From NCBI GenBank assembly GCA_022749815.1, contig JAKIWV010000001.1:248001-312000 (forward strand): a DNA stretch of 64,000 nucleotides, in the 5' to 3' direction. A program made the position numbers and the translations under genes. The notes under the pieces are model-generated. The model saw nothing but the letters and a program-made list of their open reading frames with translations. It was not told the DNA's origin and did no database searches. Of this stretch, positions 7,313 to 16,355 are shown in pieces. Within the stretch, counting starts at the first letter, position 1, and each line of letters begins with the position of its first letter. Origin of the DNA: Thermoplasmata archaeon. GTDB lineage: Archaea; Thermoplasmatota; Thermoplasmata; Lutacidiplasmatales; UBA184.

Positions 7313-8706
7313 TGCCCTCGGGACCCGAGGGCTTCGTAGCCCACCCGCTCTACGCCCAGGAGTTCACCCGGGCGCGCGAGCTCCTGCTCGCCACTCCCGG
7401 ACGCTGGCGCGTTATCTACCACTACGACGGCGACGGCATCGGGGCGGCTTCGGCGTTGGTCCGCGGCCTCCGGCGACTGGGATACGGGTTCCAGACCACC
7501 GCCCTGAAGGGCGTCGAACGGGCCCGGATCGAGGAACTGCTCCACGCAACTCCTGGGCCGGTGATCGTGACGGACACGGGCGCGAGCTGGCCCGAGTCGT
7601 ACGCCGCGCATCGCTTCCCGGTGATCGTCCTCGACCACCACACGTATCCCGGCTCTCCCACGCCGCCCTCTTGCCCACCCCACGTCGCGTTCGTCAACCC
7701 GCTCGACTGGGGCGTCGATGGCATGACCGAGATGTGCGCCTCTACGCTCTCCTGGCTGTTCACGATTTTCCTCGACCCCAAGAACTGGGACAACGTTCCC
7801 TGGGCGCTCTCGGGGGCGATCCACGACCGGCAGCACGTGGGCGGCTTCCGGGGTCTCAACGGCACCCTGGTTCGGGAAGCGCTCCATCGACAGCTGTTGA
7901 CCGAGCGCACAGAGCTCGTTCTTCGCGGAGCTACGGTGGCGGCCGGCCTCGAGGCTAGCATCGACCCGTATTTCGTCGGTCTATCGGGGCGCCCGGAGGC
8001 CGCGAGCGAATTCGTCGGTCGGCTCGGCATCTCGGCCGACCGGACCCTGGACGCGTTGGAGACGGGCGACCGGGACCGATTGACTGCGGCGCTGGCCGGC
8101 CAATTGGCCCAGCAAGGCGCCCGTCCCGAGTTCTGCGAACGGGTGATGACCGAGCGTTGGAACTTCCCCGGAGAAACCGTGGACGCGGAGGAGCTCTCCC
8201 AGCTCCAGAACGCCGCGGGCCGGGCCGGACAGCCGGGGGTCGGCGTGGCGCTCGCCTTCGGCGATCCGGACGCGGGCCACAAATGCCGCGACTTCTGGGA
8301 GAGCTGGCAGAGCGGCGTCCTCCGGGGCCTGCGGCGGCTGGAGGACGAACGCCCCTGCCAGCTCGCGTCGATCCAATGGTTCCAGAGCCCCGAGCTGACC
8401 CTCGCCGGCACCCAGGCGGGCCTGGCGATCACCTACTTCCTCGACCCGTATCGGCCCGTCTTCGTGCTTTCGCGCAGTGACGGCTCGACGAAGGTGTCGT
8501 CCCGCGGGACGACCTGGTTGGTCGGTCGCGGGCTGGACCTCGCAACGGCCTGCCGGGAGGCGGCGGCCAAGGTGGGCGGCGAGGGCGGCGGCCATCGCGT
8601 CGCCAGCGGGGCGACGATTCCCGTGGATCGAGAGGAAGAATTCCTTCAAGAGGCCGATCGAATCATCGCTACGCAACTCCCCGCGCCGGAGGAGAACCAT
8701 CGATGA
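7312..8706 (+). CDS. DHH-family phosphoesterase, archaeal RecJ/GAN (Cdc45-like) type
   Basis: Predicted single-strand nuclease of the RecJ/GAN group, which in archaea associates with GINS and the replicative helicase. It is 464 aa. The DHH motifs are visible: [12 protein letters not shown] near residue 39 (motif I), [10 protein letters not shown] near 82 (motif II) and [11 protein letters not shown] near 100 (the DHH itself). A DHHA1-like C-terminal part includes [12 protein letters not shown]. The ATG overlaps the rps15 stop, and its own stop overlaps the gyrA start as ATGA. The association of rps15 with the RecJ/GAN gene is widespread in archaea and supports the replication assignment. Confidence 0.88.
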   Translation: MPSGPEGFVAHPLYAQEFTRARELLLATPGRWRVIYHYDGDGIGAASALVRGLRRLGYGFQTTALKGVERARIEELLHATPGPVIVTDTGASWPESYAAHRFPVIVLDHHTYPGSPTPPSCPPHVAFVNPLDWGVDGMTEMCASTLSWLFTIFLDPKNWDNVPWALSGAIHDRQHVGGFRGLNGTLVREALHRQLLTERTELVLRGATVAAGLEASIDPYFVGLSGRPEAASEFVGRLGISADRTLDALETGDRDRLTAALAGQLAQQGARPEFCERVMTERWNFPGETVDAEELSQLQNAAGRAGQPGVGVALAFGDPDAGHKCRDFWESWQSGVLRGLRRLEDERPCQLASIQWFQSPELTLAGTQAGLAITYFLDPYRPVFVLSRSDGSTKVSSRGTTWLVGRGLDLATACREAAAKVGGEGGGHRVASGATIPVDREEEFLQEADRIIATQLPAPEENHR

Positions 8707-11315
8707 GCGCCCCGGCCCACAAGCTCCCTCCCGCCGATCCGTCGACGGTCGTCGACCACATCACGGACCACTCGGTGGAGAAGGAGCTGCACAAGTCGTA
8801 CCTCGACTACGCGATGAGCGTCATCGTCGGTCGCGCCCTCCCGGACGGCCGGGACGGGCTCAAGCCGGTGCACCGTCGCATCCTCTGGTCGATGTGGGAC
8901 GGCGGCGTCACGCACGACAAGGCCTACCGGAAGTCCGCGCGCATGGTGGGCGACGTCCTCGGCAAGTACCATCCCCACGGCGACATGGCGGTCTACGACG
9001 CCCTGGTCCGGATGGCCCAGACCTTCTCGCTCCGCTACCTGCTCATCGACGGACAGGGAAACTTCGGCTCCGTCGACGGAGACATGCCGGCGGCGATGCG
9101 GTACACCGAGGCCCGGCTCTCCGCCCTCGCCGAGGAGCTCCTGCTCGACATCGAGAAGGAGACCGTCGAGTGGGGGGACAACTTCGACGGTTCGCTCCAG
9201 GAACCCCTGGTCCTCCCCTCCAAGATCCCGAATCTCCTCGTCAACGGGTCGGCCGGGATCGCCGTCGGCATGGCGACCAACATGCCGCCCCACAACCTCT
9301 CCGAGATCACCGACGCGCTCCTTCTCCTCCTCCGCGACCCCGACGCCTCGCTCGACGACCTGTTGCGCGTCGTGCCCGGACCCGATTTTCCGACCGGCGG
9401 CCTGCTCGCCGCCAACTCCGGTATCCGGGACGCCTACGCGACCGGTCGGGGGCTCCTGCGCACCCGGGGCAAAGCCGAGGTCCGCGAGCGCGACGGCCGG
9501 GACGAGATCGTCATCACCGAGATCCCGTACGAGGTGAACAAATCCCAGCTGCTCCAGTTGATGGCCGACCTCGTGCGCGACAAGCGCATCGACGGCGTCT
9601 CCGACCTGCGCGACGAGTCCGACCGGAACGGCATGTCGATCGTCGTGGAGCTGAAGCGCGACGTGCCGGCCGAGATCGTCCTCAACCGGATCTACGAGCA
9701 CACCCCGCTCGAGACGACCTTTGGCGTGATCAATCTCTGCCTGGTCGGTGGCCGCCCGAAGGTCCTGGGACTCAAGGAGCTGCTCGAGATCCACCTCGCC
9801 CACCGGCGCAATATCCTCAGCCGGCGGACCACGTTCGACCTCTCCAAGACCCTCGAACGGCTCCACCTGCTCGAGGGATTCCTTATCGCAATCGACCACA
9901 TCGACGAGGTGATACGGATCATCCGTCGGTCGAAGGACGCCGAGGCCGCCTCGACCTCCCTCATGGGAAAATTCCTGCTCTCCACGGAGCAGGCCAAGGC
10001 GATCCTCGACATGCGCCTCGCCCGGCTCACGCAGCTCGAGCGCGAGTCCGTCGAAAAAGAGACGAAGGAGAAGGAGGCGCTCGTCACCCGCCTGAAGGCG
10101 ATCCTCGCCTCCCCCCACGAGCTCGATGGGCTCATCGTCGAGGAACTCCACGACATCAAGCGCCGGTTCGGGGACGCGCGCCGCACGACGATCGTTCCCG
10201 GCTTCACCGAACGCACGCTCGAGGACCTGATCCCCGACACCGACGTCGTCGTCCTCGTCACCCATGACGGCTACATCAAGCGCCTGCCGCTCGACAGCTA
10301 CCGGCGACAGCGGCGGGGTGGGAAGGGCCTCATCCAGATGGAGACCAAGGAGGAGGACTTCGTCACGCGCACGTTCGTGGGCCGCACGCACGACAACATC
10401 CTGTTCTTCACGACGCTCGGCCGCGTCTACCGGCTCAAAACGTACGAGATGCCCGAGGGCAGCCGACATTCCAAGGGGAAGGCGATCATCAACCTCCTGC
10501 CGAAGCTCAAGGACGGCGAGAAGATCCAGACCCTGCTCCTGGCCCGGGACCTCGGGCAGACCGGCGACCTCGTCTTCGCGACGCGCGCCGGCCTCGTGAA
10601 GCGGACCGGCCTCGAGCAGTTCCAGAACATCCGGACCAACGGCATCCAGGCCGTCCTCCTCGAGGAGACCGACGCCCTCGTGGACGTGCAGCTGATCGCC
10701 GACGAGACCGTGGAGATCCTCCTGGCCACCCGCTCGGGCCAGCTCGTCCGGTTCCCCGTGGGCGAGATCCGTCGGATGGGCCGGGCCACCTACGGGGTCA
10801 TCGGCGCCCGGCTCTCCGGCGAAACGGACGACCAGGTCGTCTCGATGACCGTCGCGAGCCCGGCGTTCCCGTACCTGCTCTCCCTCACGTCCACGGGCTT
10901 CGGAAAGCGGAGCGAGACGGAGGAGTACCGCCGCACGCACCGGGGGGCCAAGGGCGTCCGGACGATCCGCACCGGGGGCCGGAACGGCCAGGTCGTTGCC
11001 GTCCTTCCGACGAGGGACGATCAGGAGCTGCTCGTCACCACCCAACGCGGCGTGACGATCCGCGCGCCGATCGAAGGGATCCGTGCTCAGGGCCGGAACA
11101 CCCTCGGGGTCCGGGTCATTCGGCTCGAGGAGGGGGACACCGTGCGGGACGCGGTCGCCCTCGTGCCGCCCGGGGAGACCGCCGACGCCCCCGCGCCGGG
11201 CGGCTCGCCACCGGATGCCGGCTCCCCCCGAACGGCGAATGCGACGACAACCCCCGAGGGCCCCGACGAGGACGGAGCGGAGGACGGCGACGAAGCGACG
11301 ACGGCCCCGGGGTAA
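8703..11315 (+). CDS. gyrA: DNA gyrase subunit A
   Basis: The breakage-reunion subunit of gyrase, which supercoils DNA together with GyrB. It is 870 aa. The N-terminal domain carries [20 protein letters not shown] and GKYHPHGD. The catalytic tyrosine is Y134 in [10 protein letters not shown]. The C-terminal beta-pinwheel begins with the GyrA box QRRGGKG near residue 535, which identifies gyrase rather than topoisomerase IV. The last ~40 residues are an acidic, low-complexity tail. The gene starts inside the stop of the DHH gene (ATGA). gyrB is not adjacent and not in the window. Archaeal gyrase was acquired from bacteria; here it is fully embedded in an archaeal rps15 operon. Confidence 0.97.
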   Translation: MSAPAHKLPPADPSTVVDHITDHSVEKELHKSYLDYAMSVIVGRALPDGRDGLKPVHRRILWSMWDGGVTHDKAYRKSARMVGDVLGKYHPHGDMAVYDALVRMAQTFSLRYLLIDGQGNFGSVDGDMPAAMRYTEARLSALAEELLLDIEKETVEWGDNFDGSLQEPLVLPSKIPNLLVNGSAGIAVGMATNMPPHNLSEITDALLLLLRDPDASLDDLLRVVPGPDFPTGGLLAANSGIRDAYATGRGLLRTRGKAEVRERDGRDEIVITEIPYEVNKSQLLQLMADLVRDKRIDGVSDLRDESDRNGMSIVVELKRDVPAEIVLNRIYEHTPLETTFGVINLCLVGGRPKVLGLKELLEIHLAHRRNILSRRTTFDLSKTLERLHLLEGFLIAIDHIDEVIRIIRRSKDAEAASTSLMGKFLLSTEQAKAILDMRLARLTQLERESVEKETKEKEALVTRLKAILASPHELDGLIVEELHDIKRRFGDARRTTIVPGFTERTLEDLIPDTDVVVLVTHDGYIKRLPLDSYRRQRRGGKGLIQMETKEEDFVTRTFVGRTHDNILFFTTLGRVYRLKTYEMPEGSRHSKGKAIINLLPKLKDGEKIQTLLLARDLGQTGDLVFATRAGLVKRTGLEQFQNIRTNGIQAVLLEETDALVDVQLIADETVEILLATRSGQLVRFPVGEIRRMGRATYGVIGARLSGETDDQVVSMTVASPAFPYLLSLTSTGFGKRSETEEYRRTHRGAKGVRTIRTGGRNGQVVAVLPTRDDQELLVTTQRGVTIRAPIEGIRAQGRNTLGVRVIRLEEGDTVRDAVALVPPGETADAPAPGGSPPDAGSPRTANATTTPEGPDEDGAEDGDEATTAPG

Positions 11316-11472
11316 GATCATCCGACGCTGTCCCCAGTGTCGTTCGACCCACCTCGTGTTCGAGGGCGGTCTGATCCTGGGCCAGTTGTATCACTGCCTC
11401 GACTGCGACTACGTGGGGCCCTTGGTGATCGAGGAGGAGGAGCCGACCGTTTCGTCCTCCCCGTCGGCCTGA
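11239..11472 (+). CDS. Small zinc-ribbon protein overlapping the gyrA end
   Basis: A zinc ribbon of the type CPQC-x18-CLDC (Cys 31, 34, 53 and 56 from the chosen start), with the core [16 protein letters not shown] and [11 protein letters not shown]. Archaeal homologues of this pattern are short and usually start just before the first CxxC. Here no ATG, GTG or TTG lies there; the nearest in-frame ATG is at 11239, giving 77 aa with a basic N-terminal stretch read from gyrA DNA in another frame. The true start could be a rare codon near the gyrA stop (11313-11315). The 3' end overlaps the convergent folP gene by 64 bases. Function unknown. Confidence 0.65.
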   Translation: MRRQPPRAPTRTERRTATKRRRPRGKIIRRCPQCRSTHLVFEGGLILGQLYHCLDCDYVGPLVIEEEEPTVSSSPSA

Positions 11473-12728
11473 CCGCTGAGGAATCGGCCGAGCCGGACCG
11501 CATCGGCGACCGCGAGCGCCCGCACCGTCGGAGCCACATCGTGGGCTCGCACCACGGACGCGCCCCCGAGGGCCGCGAGGACGGCGGCGGCGAGACTTGC
11601 CTCGACCCGGGCTTCCACCCCCTTCTCCCCTGTGGCCCGGCCAAGGAACGCCTTCCGAGAGGCGCCGACGACGACGGGTGGGCCGAGGCTCCGGAACTCC
11701 CCGAGGTGATGCAACAGCTCGAGGTTCTGTTCCGCCGACTTTCCAAACCCGAGGCCGGGGTCGACGAGCAGCTGGCCGGAGGCGATCCCGTCCGCGACGG
11801 CGTCCGCAATGGACCGGGCGAGCGCGCCGTACACCTCCGTGCGGAGCTCCCCGTACCCCAGGTTCTCCTGCATCGTCGCGGGGGTCCCCCGCATGTGCAC
11901 GATCACAGCGGGCGCGCCGGAACGGGCGATGACCCGGCGCATGTCGGGGTCCCGGAGCCCCGACACGTCGTTGATCAGGTCGGCGCCGAGGTCGAGAGCG
12001 ACCCGGGCGACCTCCGCCTTCTGGGTATCGACGGAGATCGGGATCGTGAGCCGGTCGTGGAGGGCCGGGAGCACGGTCCGGAGACGCTCGAGCTCCTGCT
12101 CCGCCGAGATCGGTCGAGCGCCGGGGCGGCTCGATTCCGCGCCGAGGTCGAGGAGGTGGGCCCCCTCGTGCTCGATCTCGAGACCCCGGGCGATCGCGGT
12201 CTCCGGCCGGTCGAAACGTCCGCCGTCGCTGAACGAGTCGGGCGTAACATTCAACACCCCCATCACCGAGGTCGTATTCCCGAGCGTGATCGACCGATGA
12301 AGTCCCCGCAGAGGACGCGGGGCCGCTCGGGCATGATTCTCCAAGACGGCCTGGAGCGCCTCCGCGACCGCCTTGAGTTGGAACGGCTGCCGGCGCAGTT
12401 TCGGGAGGAGGTGGGCGTACTGGCCGGGGGTCCCCAGCAGGACGACGGCGCTCTGCTCCACCGATAGGTCGGCGACGCCCTTCGCGTGGGCCGAATCGGC
12501 GCCGAGGGCGAGCATCTCTTGCTTCAGTAGCGGAGCGGCCTTGAGGGAAATTCCGTTGAGACGGACCAAGACCGTCTGACCCTTCCGAGTCATGATCCCG
12601 ACGCCTTCGGGGTCCGAGTCGGTCTGCTCGACCTCGCGGGCGATCTCGGCAGGGGTCGTCGCGTCGAGGACCCGGACGCCATAACGAGCGATGAGCGCCG
12701 CGACGGACCGGGGCGACGCGCGCGGCAC
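11409..12728 (-). CDS. folP: Dihydropteroate synthase with archaeal N-terminal extension
   Basis: Joins a pterin pyrophosphate to an aminobenzoate-type acceptor in folate or methanopterin synthesis. It is 439 aa. Residues about 1-135 form an extra domain seen in some archaeal DHPS proteins. The TIM-barrel follows with all signature loops: MGVLNVTPDSFSDGG, GAESSRPGA, ISVDTQKAEV, INDVSGLRDP, VIVHMRGTP, DPGLGFGKS, GASRKAFLG and a C-terminal RAHDV. The GTG start fits an N-terminus beginning MPRASPRSVAALIARYG. The gene is divergent from lsm, and its last 64 bases overlap the zinc-ribbon gene on the opposite strand. Confidence 0.92.
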   Translation of the reverse strand: MPRASPRSVAALIARYGVRVLDATTPAEIAREVEQTDSDPEGVGIMTRKGQTVLVRLNGISLKAAPLLKQEMLALGADSAHAKGVADLSVEQSAVVLLGTPGQYAHLLPKLRRQPFQLKAVAEALQAVLENHARAAPRPLRGLHRSITLGNTTSVMGVLNVTPDSFSDGGRFDRPETAIARGLEIEHEGAHLLDLGAESSRPGARPISAEQELERLRTVLPALHDRLTIPISVDTQKAEVARVALDLGADLINDVSGLRDPDMRRVIARSGAPAVIVHMRGTPATMQENLGYGELRTEVYGALARSIADAVADGIASGQLLVDPGLGFGKSAEQNLELLHHLGEFRSLGPPVVVGASRKAFLGRATGEKGVEARVEASLAAAVLAALGGASVVRAHDVAPTVRALAVADAVRLGRFLSGQADGEDETVGSSSSITKGPT

Positions 12729-12850
12729 GGCCGGTCGGGACGCCGGCAGGCCCCAAAAAGGCTGGCCGCCGCGCCGGACCTTCGAGGTTCCGAGTTTCCC
12801 CGGCGCTCCTCTCTACGGGATCGGGCGCCGAACGGCCCCGGCCAATGTTA

Positions 12851-12878
12851 AGAGCGGTCCCCCGCCTTCGACCGCTCT
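12851..12878 (+). promoter_or_regulatory. Perfect 9-bp inverted repeat immediately upstream of lsm
   Basis: AGAGCGGTC at 12851-12859 and its exact complement GACCGCTCT at 12870-12878, separated by 10 bases and ending four bases before the ATG at 12883. It lies downstream of a weak TATA-like GTTAAG near 12847. It could be an operator over the transcription start or a hairpin in a short leader; a stem here would limit ribosome access. Regulation, perhaps autoregulation, is inference. Confidence 0.5.
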
Positions 12879-12882
12879 CCCG

Positions 12883-13101
12883 ATGAAGCCGCTAGACCTG
12901 CTCCAGGAGAGCCTTCACAAACCGGTGCTCGTCGAGCTCCGGGGGGGCCGCCGGATCCGGGGAACGCTGGAGTCGTTCGACCAGCACCTGAACCTCCTCC
13001 TCTCGTCGGCGGAGGAGCACGATGCCGAGGGGCAGAATCCGACCCCCCGGCCCGGCGTCACGTTCGTCCGGGGCGATAGCGTCATCTTCATCTCCCCGTA
13101 A
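12883..13101 (+). CDS. LSm (Sm-like) archaeal RNA-binding protein
   Basis: Forms a heptameric ring that binds U-rich RNA. It is 72 aa, the usual archaeal size. Sm1 motif: PVLVELRGGRRIRGTLESFD followed by HLNLLL. Sm2 motif: FVRGDSVIFISP, matching the consensus IRGDNVVYI. The ATG gives MKPLDLLQESLHKPV, the standard N-terminal helix. The gene precedes rpl37e by 27 bases; lsm-rpl37e is a conserved archaeal pair. Confidence 0.95.
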   Translation: MKPLDLLQESLHKPVLVELRGGRRIRGTLESFDQHLNLLLSSAEEHDAEGQNPTPRPGVTFVRGDSVIFISP

Positions 13102-13128
13102 GCTCCGCCCCACGACCCGGAGGGACCC

Positions 13129-13290
13129 ATGTCCAAGGGCACACCGTCCAGTGCGGGCGGCAAGATCGTTCATTTCCGCTGCCGTCGGTGCGGCCGCCAT
13201 TCGTTCCATCGACAGCGGCGGGTCTGCTCCTCCTGTGGCTTCGGTCGGACCGCCCACCTCCGGCGATACGATTGGGCGAAGCTCCGTTGA
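13129..13290 (+). CDS. rpl37e: Large-subunit ribosomal protein eL37
   Basis: A 53-residue zinc-binding protein of the 50S subunit. It begins MSKGTPSSAGGKIVHFRC and carries two CxxC knuckles (Cys 18/21 and 33/36) with the characteristic CxxCGRHSFH and CSSCGFG. It ends with HLRRYDWAKLR. A GGAGGG Shine-Dalgarno sits five bases before the ATG. It is the second gene of the lsm operon and ends 12 bases before the convergent glycosylase gene. Confidence 0.95.
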   Translation: MSKGTPSSAGGKIVHFRCRRCGRHSFHRQRRVCSSCGFGRTAHLRRYDWAKLR

Positions 13291-13302
13291 GTGGACCGGC
13301 CT

Positions 13303-13902
13303 TCACCCGGACCACCCGGGGGGCCGCGGAGACGAGACCCAGCGATTCCGAGCGAGGGCGAACCGCCACCGTCGACTTCGGGCCCAGCGGATTCCCAGCC
13401 TCGCACCCGTGACGACCGGACCACGGGCCGACGGACCGGGCACCACGCGGAACCGGGCGCCGGTGACCGCGCTGTCGCCGTCGTCGTCGATTGTGATACC
13501 AAACGCCCGGCACAGGCGTCCCGGCCCCCGCGGGTCGGTGAGCCCCTCGGTGGCGGGCTCGGCGGCCCGAAGGAGCACCGCCTGTCCCGGTCGGGTCGTC
13601 AGATTCGCGCAACGGACCTGGTGGATCCGGTAGACGTAGAGCGTTCCCGGGTCGCCGAACATCGAGCGATTCCGGGCCGTCACTCCCCGGAAGGCGTGAC
13701 TCGCGGGATCCCTCGCGCCGTACGCCTCCGTCTCGACTATCCGGCCGGCCCGCCAGCCCTCCGACGTCCGGCCCACGAGCCAATCTCCCAGGAGCGCCCG
13801 GGCCACGACCGGCGCCGGTCGGTCGTACCAGGACATCGGCCGCGGACGGTCGAAGGCCCGCCTCCAATCCACGGGAAGGGAGCGGTCCGCGGGTCCGCCC
13901 AT
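13303..13902 (-). CDS. mpg: 3-methyladenine DNA glycosylase, AAG/MPG family
   Basis: Removes alkylated or deaminated purines in base-excision repair. It is 199 aa, typical for bacterial-type AAG proteins. Family signatures include ARALLGDWLVGRT, IVETEAYGARDPASHAFRG (with the catalytic Glu in VETEAY), RSMFGDPGTLYVYRIHQVRC and GQAVLLRAAEP. A late LCRAFGITIDDD segment is present. The ATG at 13902 is the first start; an internal start near MSWYDRPAP is also possible. It ends 12 bases from rpl37e and 16 bases from the M29 stop upstream on the same strand. Confidence 0.9.
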   Translation of the reverse strand: MGGPADRSLPVDWRRAFDRPRPMSWYDRPAPVVARALLGDWLVGRTSEGWRAGRIVETEAYGARDPASHAFRGVTARNRSMFGDPGTLYVYRIHQVRCANLTTRPGQAVLLRAAEPATEGLTDPRGPGRLCRAFGITIDDDGDSAVTGARFRVVPGPSARGPVVTGARLGIRWARSRRWRFALARNRWVSSPRPPGWSG

Positions 13903-13918
13903 TGCCGGCGGCCCGGGG

Positions 13919-15025
13919 CTAGAGAAGCTTTCCCCGGTCGACGAGGGGCTTCCCGTCCAGCGCGACCGTTGCTTCGCCGATGATGAGCCAGGCCAGGAAC
14001 GGGTTCTGGTTGCTGCCCCCGTACCCGGCGTTCCCTCCGATGCCCACCGCTACGGCGCCGGCCTCCTGGTCCTCCACTTGCGGCGTCCCGGGGTCGAGGG
14101 CCGGGTTGACTCCGACGGAAAAGAATCCGGCCCGGTTCCACCCCGGGGTCGCCTCCTGGCTGCTCTTCTCGAAGGTGTCTCCCCCATCGGTGAACGTGGC
14201 ACTGACCATCTGGCCGTGCTCGAACTCCCATTGCCCTCCGTCGATCCGGCCGCTCCCGAGGAAGCTCGGACGATTCGCCACGGCAATCCCCGAGGCGGTC
14301 TTCTCATCGATGGCAACGGCCACGAAGCCGGGCGGCTGGACGGCCATGTTATTCCCGGCCTTCACATCGGTGGCGTCGGTGATCCCATCGTCGCTGATCG
14401 GGGGCCGGCCCCGGAGCTGGAGCGTAAAGTCCGTGCCATTCGGCGCCATGATCCGAAGTTCGCGGCCCTTGCGCAGCTTCGGCGTGAGGCGGGCGACGTC
14501 GCGCTTGATCGCCGAGGCGTCCGACTGGGTCGAGCCCCGCACCAGCTGCTCCCGCCACGCCGGCCCATCCACATGCCAATGGGCGGCCGTTTCATCCGAC
14601 GCATACCCGAGGATCGAACGAACGCCCCGGAGATGCCCCGCCTTCGCCCGGCGGTACCACTCCCGGTTGTACGCGACCGTCTGACGGGAATCCTTGCCCG
14701 GAAGGGCTCGCCACCGGGGCCGGTTGGCCGGCCCCGGGAAGAAGACGTACGCCTGGGCCTTTGCCAAGGCCGCCCACTCGTGGCTGCCGACCCGACCCAT
14801 CTGCGCCTTGGGAACTACCTCCAAGCTTCGCCAGTACGCCGCCTCGTCCTCGAGGAAGAGGAGCGGATTAGCCCCCCGGCGGCGCGCCTCGGTCACGCAG
14901 GCCGTGGCGTAGGGGAGACTGTGGCTCCAGGTTTCGATGATGACGTTCTCGCCGCGCTTCACTCCGAGGGAGGAACCGAGGAGCACCCGGGCCAGCGCCT
15001 CGGTGCCGGATCCGCTGGTCGCCAT
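13919..15025 (-). CDS. M29-like (thermophilic) aminopeptidase family protein
   Basis: A 368-residue protein resembling the M29 aminopeptidases. The N-terminal part (ARVLLGSSLGVKRGENVIIE, followed by WSHSLPYATACVTEARRRGA) matches the first domain of that family. The C-terminal half includes FEHGQMVSATFTDGGDTFEK and VAVGIGGNAGYGG, where M29 proteins carry metal ligands. The ligands were not all verified, so activity is uncertain. The ATG at 15025 is chosen because a TATA-like CTTTAAG lies 25-30 bases upstream and the protein then starts MATSGSGTEALARVLL. The promoter sits inside the end of the preceding gene. Confidence 0.7.
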   Translation of the reverse strand: MATSGSGTEALARVLLGSSLGVKRGENVIIETWSHSLPYATACVTEARRRGANPLLFLEDEAAYWRSLEVVPKAQMGRVGSHEWAALAKAQAYVFFPGPANRPRWRALPGKDSRQTVAYNREWYRRAKAGHLRGVRSILGYASDETAAHWHVDGPAWREQLVRGSTQSDASAIKRDVARLTPKLRKGRELRIMAPNGTDFTLQLRGRPPISDDGITDATDVKAGNNMAVQPPGFVAVAIDEKTASGIAVANRPSFLGSGRIDGGQWEFEHGQMVSATFTDGGDTFEKSSQEATPGWNRAGFFSVGVNPALDPGTPQVEDQEAGAVAVGIGGNAGYGGSNQNPFLAWLIIGEATVALDGKPLVDRGKLL

Positions 15026-15049
15026 GGGAGCCGGAAAGCGGAAGGGCCG

Positions 15050-15056
15050 CTTAAAG
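15050..15056 (-). promoter_or_regulatory. TATA-like element for the M29-like gene
   Basis: CTTTAAG on the minus strand, 25-31 bases before the ATG at 15025, consistent with a leaderless transcript. It overlaps the TAA stop of the upstream gene (15051-15053). Confidence 0.55.
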
Positions 15057-16355
15057 GCGTGACCGACGGGGTCGCGCCAGGTTCCGAAGGCGACGAACAA
15101 AGTCCGCCGCCGGCTCCTCGCTGACGGACCACTCGCTGGCCCAACGGTCGAGGAGCGTTCCCGCGTCGTTCCAGGGCACCGAGAATTCGACCGCCGCGGC
15201 CCGGCCCGGGAAGCGGGCCGACCAGGCGGGCTGCTCTGTCGCTCTTCGGACGATCGCCGCCACCCCGCGCAGCCGGGAGAACCCTGCGAGATCGGTCCGG
15301 AGCTCCTTCGAAACCCCGCGATGACGCCAAACCTCGAGCAGGCTCTCGATCTTCTCGGGGCGGTGCCGGCGCGTCCGGGAACCGCGGTTCATGACTCCAT
15401 TGAAGTAGAGGAAGGGGCCGCCGACGGCGATCGCTTCGAGCAGGGTCCGACTACCGGTCACGAGCCGGAGTTCCGCGCTCTGGAATCGTCGGGACCAGAC
15501 CCTCGGAGACGCCGGACCGGTCCACCGCCACCGGAGACCGGGTCCGGGGGGCAGTGTGAAGCGTCGCGGTCCTCGAACCTCGATGCGGATCGGGGGCGAT
15601 TCGGGGGCCGGGGGAGGCATCGCCTCGGCCAGCGTCGCGGCGAGACGGTCCGAGGTCGAGGGACTCGCGTACCAGATCCACCGACGAGGGAGCTCCCTCT
15701 GCCGAGGGGAGGCGACGGCCTCCGGCCACAGCGGGCCCGTCTGGATCGCCTCTGGAAACTCACGACCGAAGGAACGGGACGGTCGGAAGCCGGTGAACAG
15801 ATGCACCACATTGGGCCGGTCGAACGCACGCCACTTCCGGTACGCGTCGTGGAACGCGCGGACCTCCCGTCCCGCCGCCGGGCCCCGTAGCCGGCCGGGA
15901 ATCTGCCGCGCGGCGACCCCGCCTTCCCGCCACCGTTCCCGGGTCTGCTGCCGGCTCGTGAGCGTTCGCGCGAACTCCTCGAGGCTCAGGTGAACGACCC
16001 GGTCCTTCCCGTAGACGCGCTCGATATCGGCGGTCTCGAGGCTCCAAGGTCCCGGCCGTCCCGTCCGTACCGCGCCAGGGTCGGCGGAGACGCCCCACCA
16101 CGGAGTCACCGTCAGCGCGTGGGGAGCCGCGGGGGCTAGCCGACCCACCCGGCGAAGGGAGGGCCAGTCCCATGGACCATCGACCGTAGGGGGCAGGGGT
16201 CGGCTCCCCCGGCGGTAGAGCAGGGGCTTCCATCCAGAGCGCGCGAGCCGTCGTCCGACCGCGAGCACCTCTTCGATATCGCCGAGACCCCCGCCGACGA
16301 CGGCCGGTTGGAGGTAGACTTCGAGGGGCGTCCGAGCGCGACCTAGTGCGGTCAT
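15051..16355 (-). CDS. Uncharacterised 434-residue protein, possibly glycosyltransferase-like
   Basis: I do not recognise this family with confidence. The N-terminus LEVYLQPAVVGGGLGDIEEV, followed by LAVGRRLARSGWKPLLYRRG, looks like a Rossmann-type first strand and glycine loop. Near residue 325 ELRLVTGSRTLLEAIAVGG then PFLYFNGVMN resembles the donor-binding half of GT-B glycosyltransferases. There is no membrane segment or signal peptide. The ATG overlaps the stop of the upstream double GNAT gene as ATGA, which fixes the start and implies translational coupling. It is the last gene of the GNAT-HEAT-GNAT operon. Confidence 0.6.
   Translation of the reverse strand: MTALGRARTPLEVYLQPAVVGGGLGDIEEVLAVGRRLARSGWKPLLYRRGSRPLPPTVDGPWDWPSLRRVGRLAPAAPHALTVTPWWGVSADPGAVRTGRPGPWSLETADIERVYGKDRVVHLSLEEFARTLTSRQQTRERWREGGVAARQIPGRLRGPAAGREVRAFHDAYRKWRAFDRPNVVHLFTGFRPSRSFGREFPEAIQTGPLWPEAVASPRQRELPRRWIWYASPSTSDRLAATLAEAMPPPAPESPPIRIEVRGPRRFTLPPGPGLRWRWTGPASPRVWSRRFQSAELRLVTGSRTLLEAIAVGGPFLYFNGVMNRGSRTRRHRPEKIESLLEVWRHRGVSKELRTDLAGFSRLRGVAAIVRRATEQPAWSARFPGRAAAVEFSVPWNDAGTLLDRWASEWSVSEEPAADFVRRLRNLARPRRSRL

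Noticed and set aside
8646-11321. 891-codon open frame antisense to gyrA
   Set aside because: Composition is that of a complementary-strand shadow (runs of Asp, Glu, Val, His); gyrA on the other strand is unmistakable.
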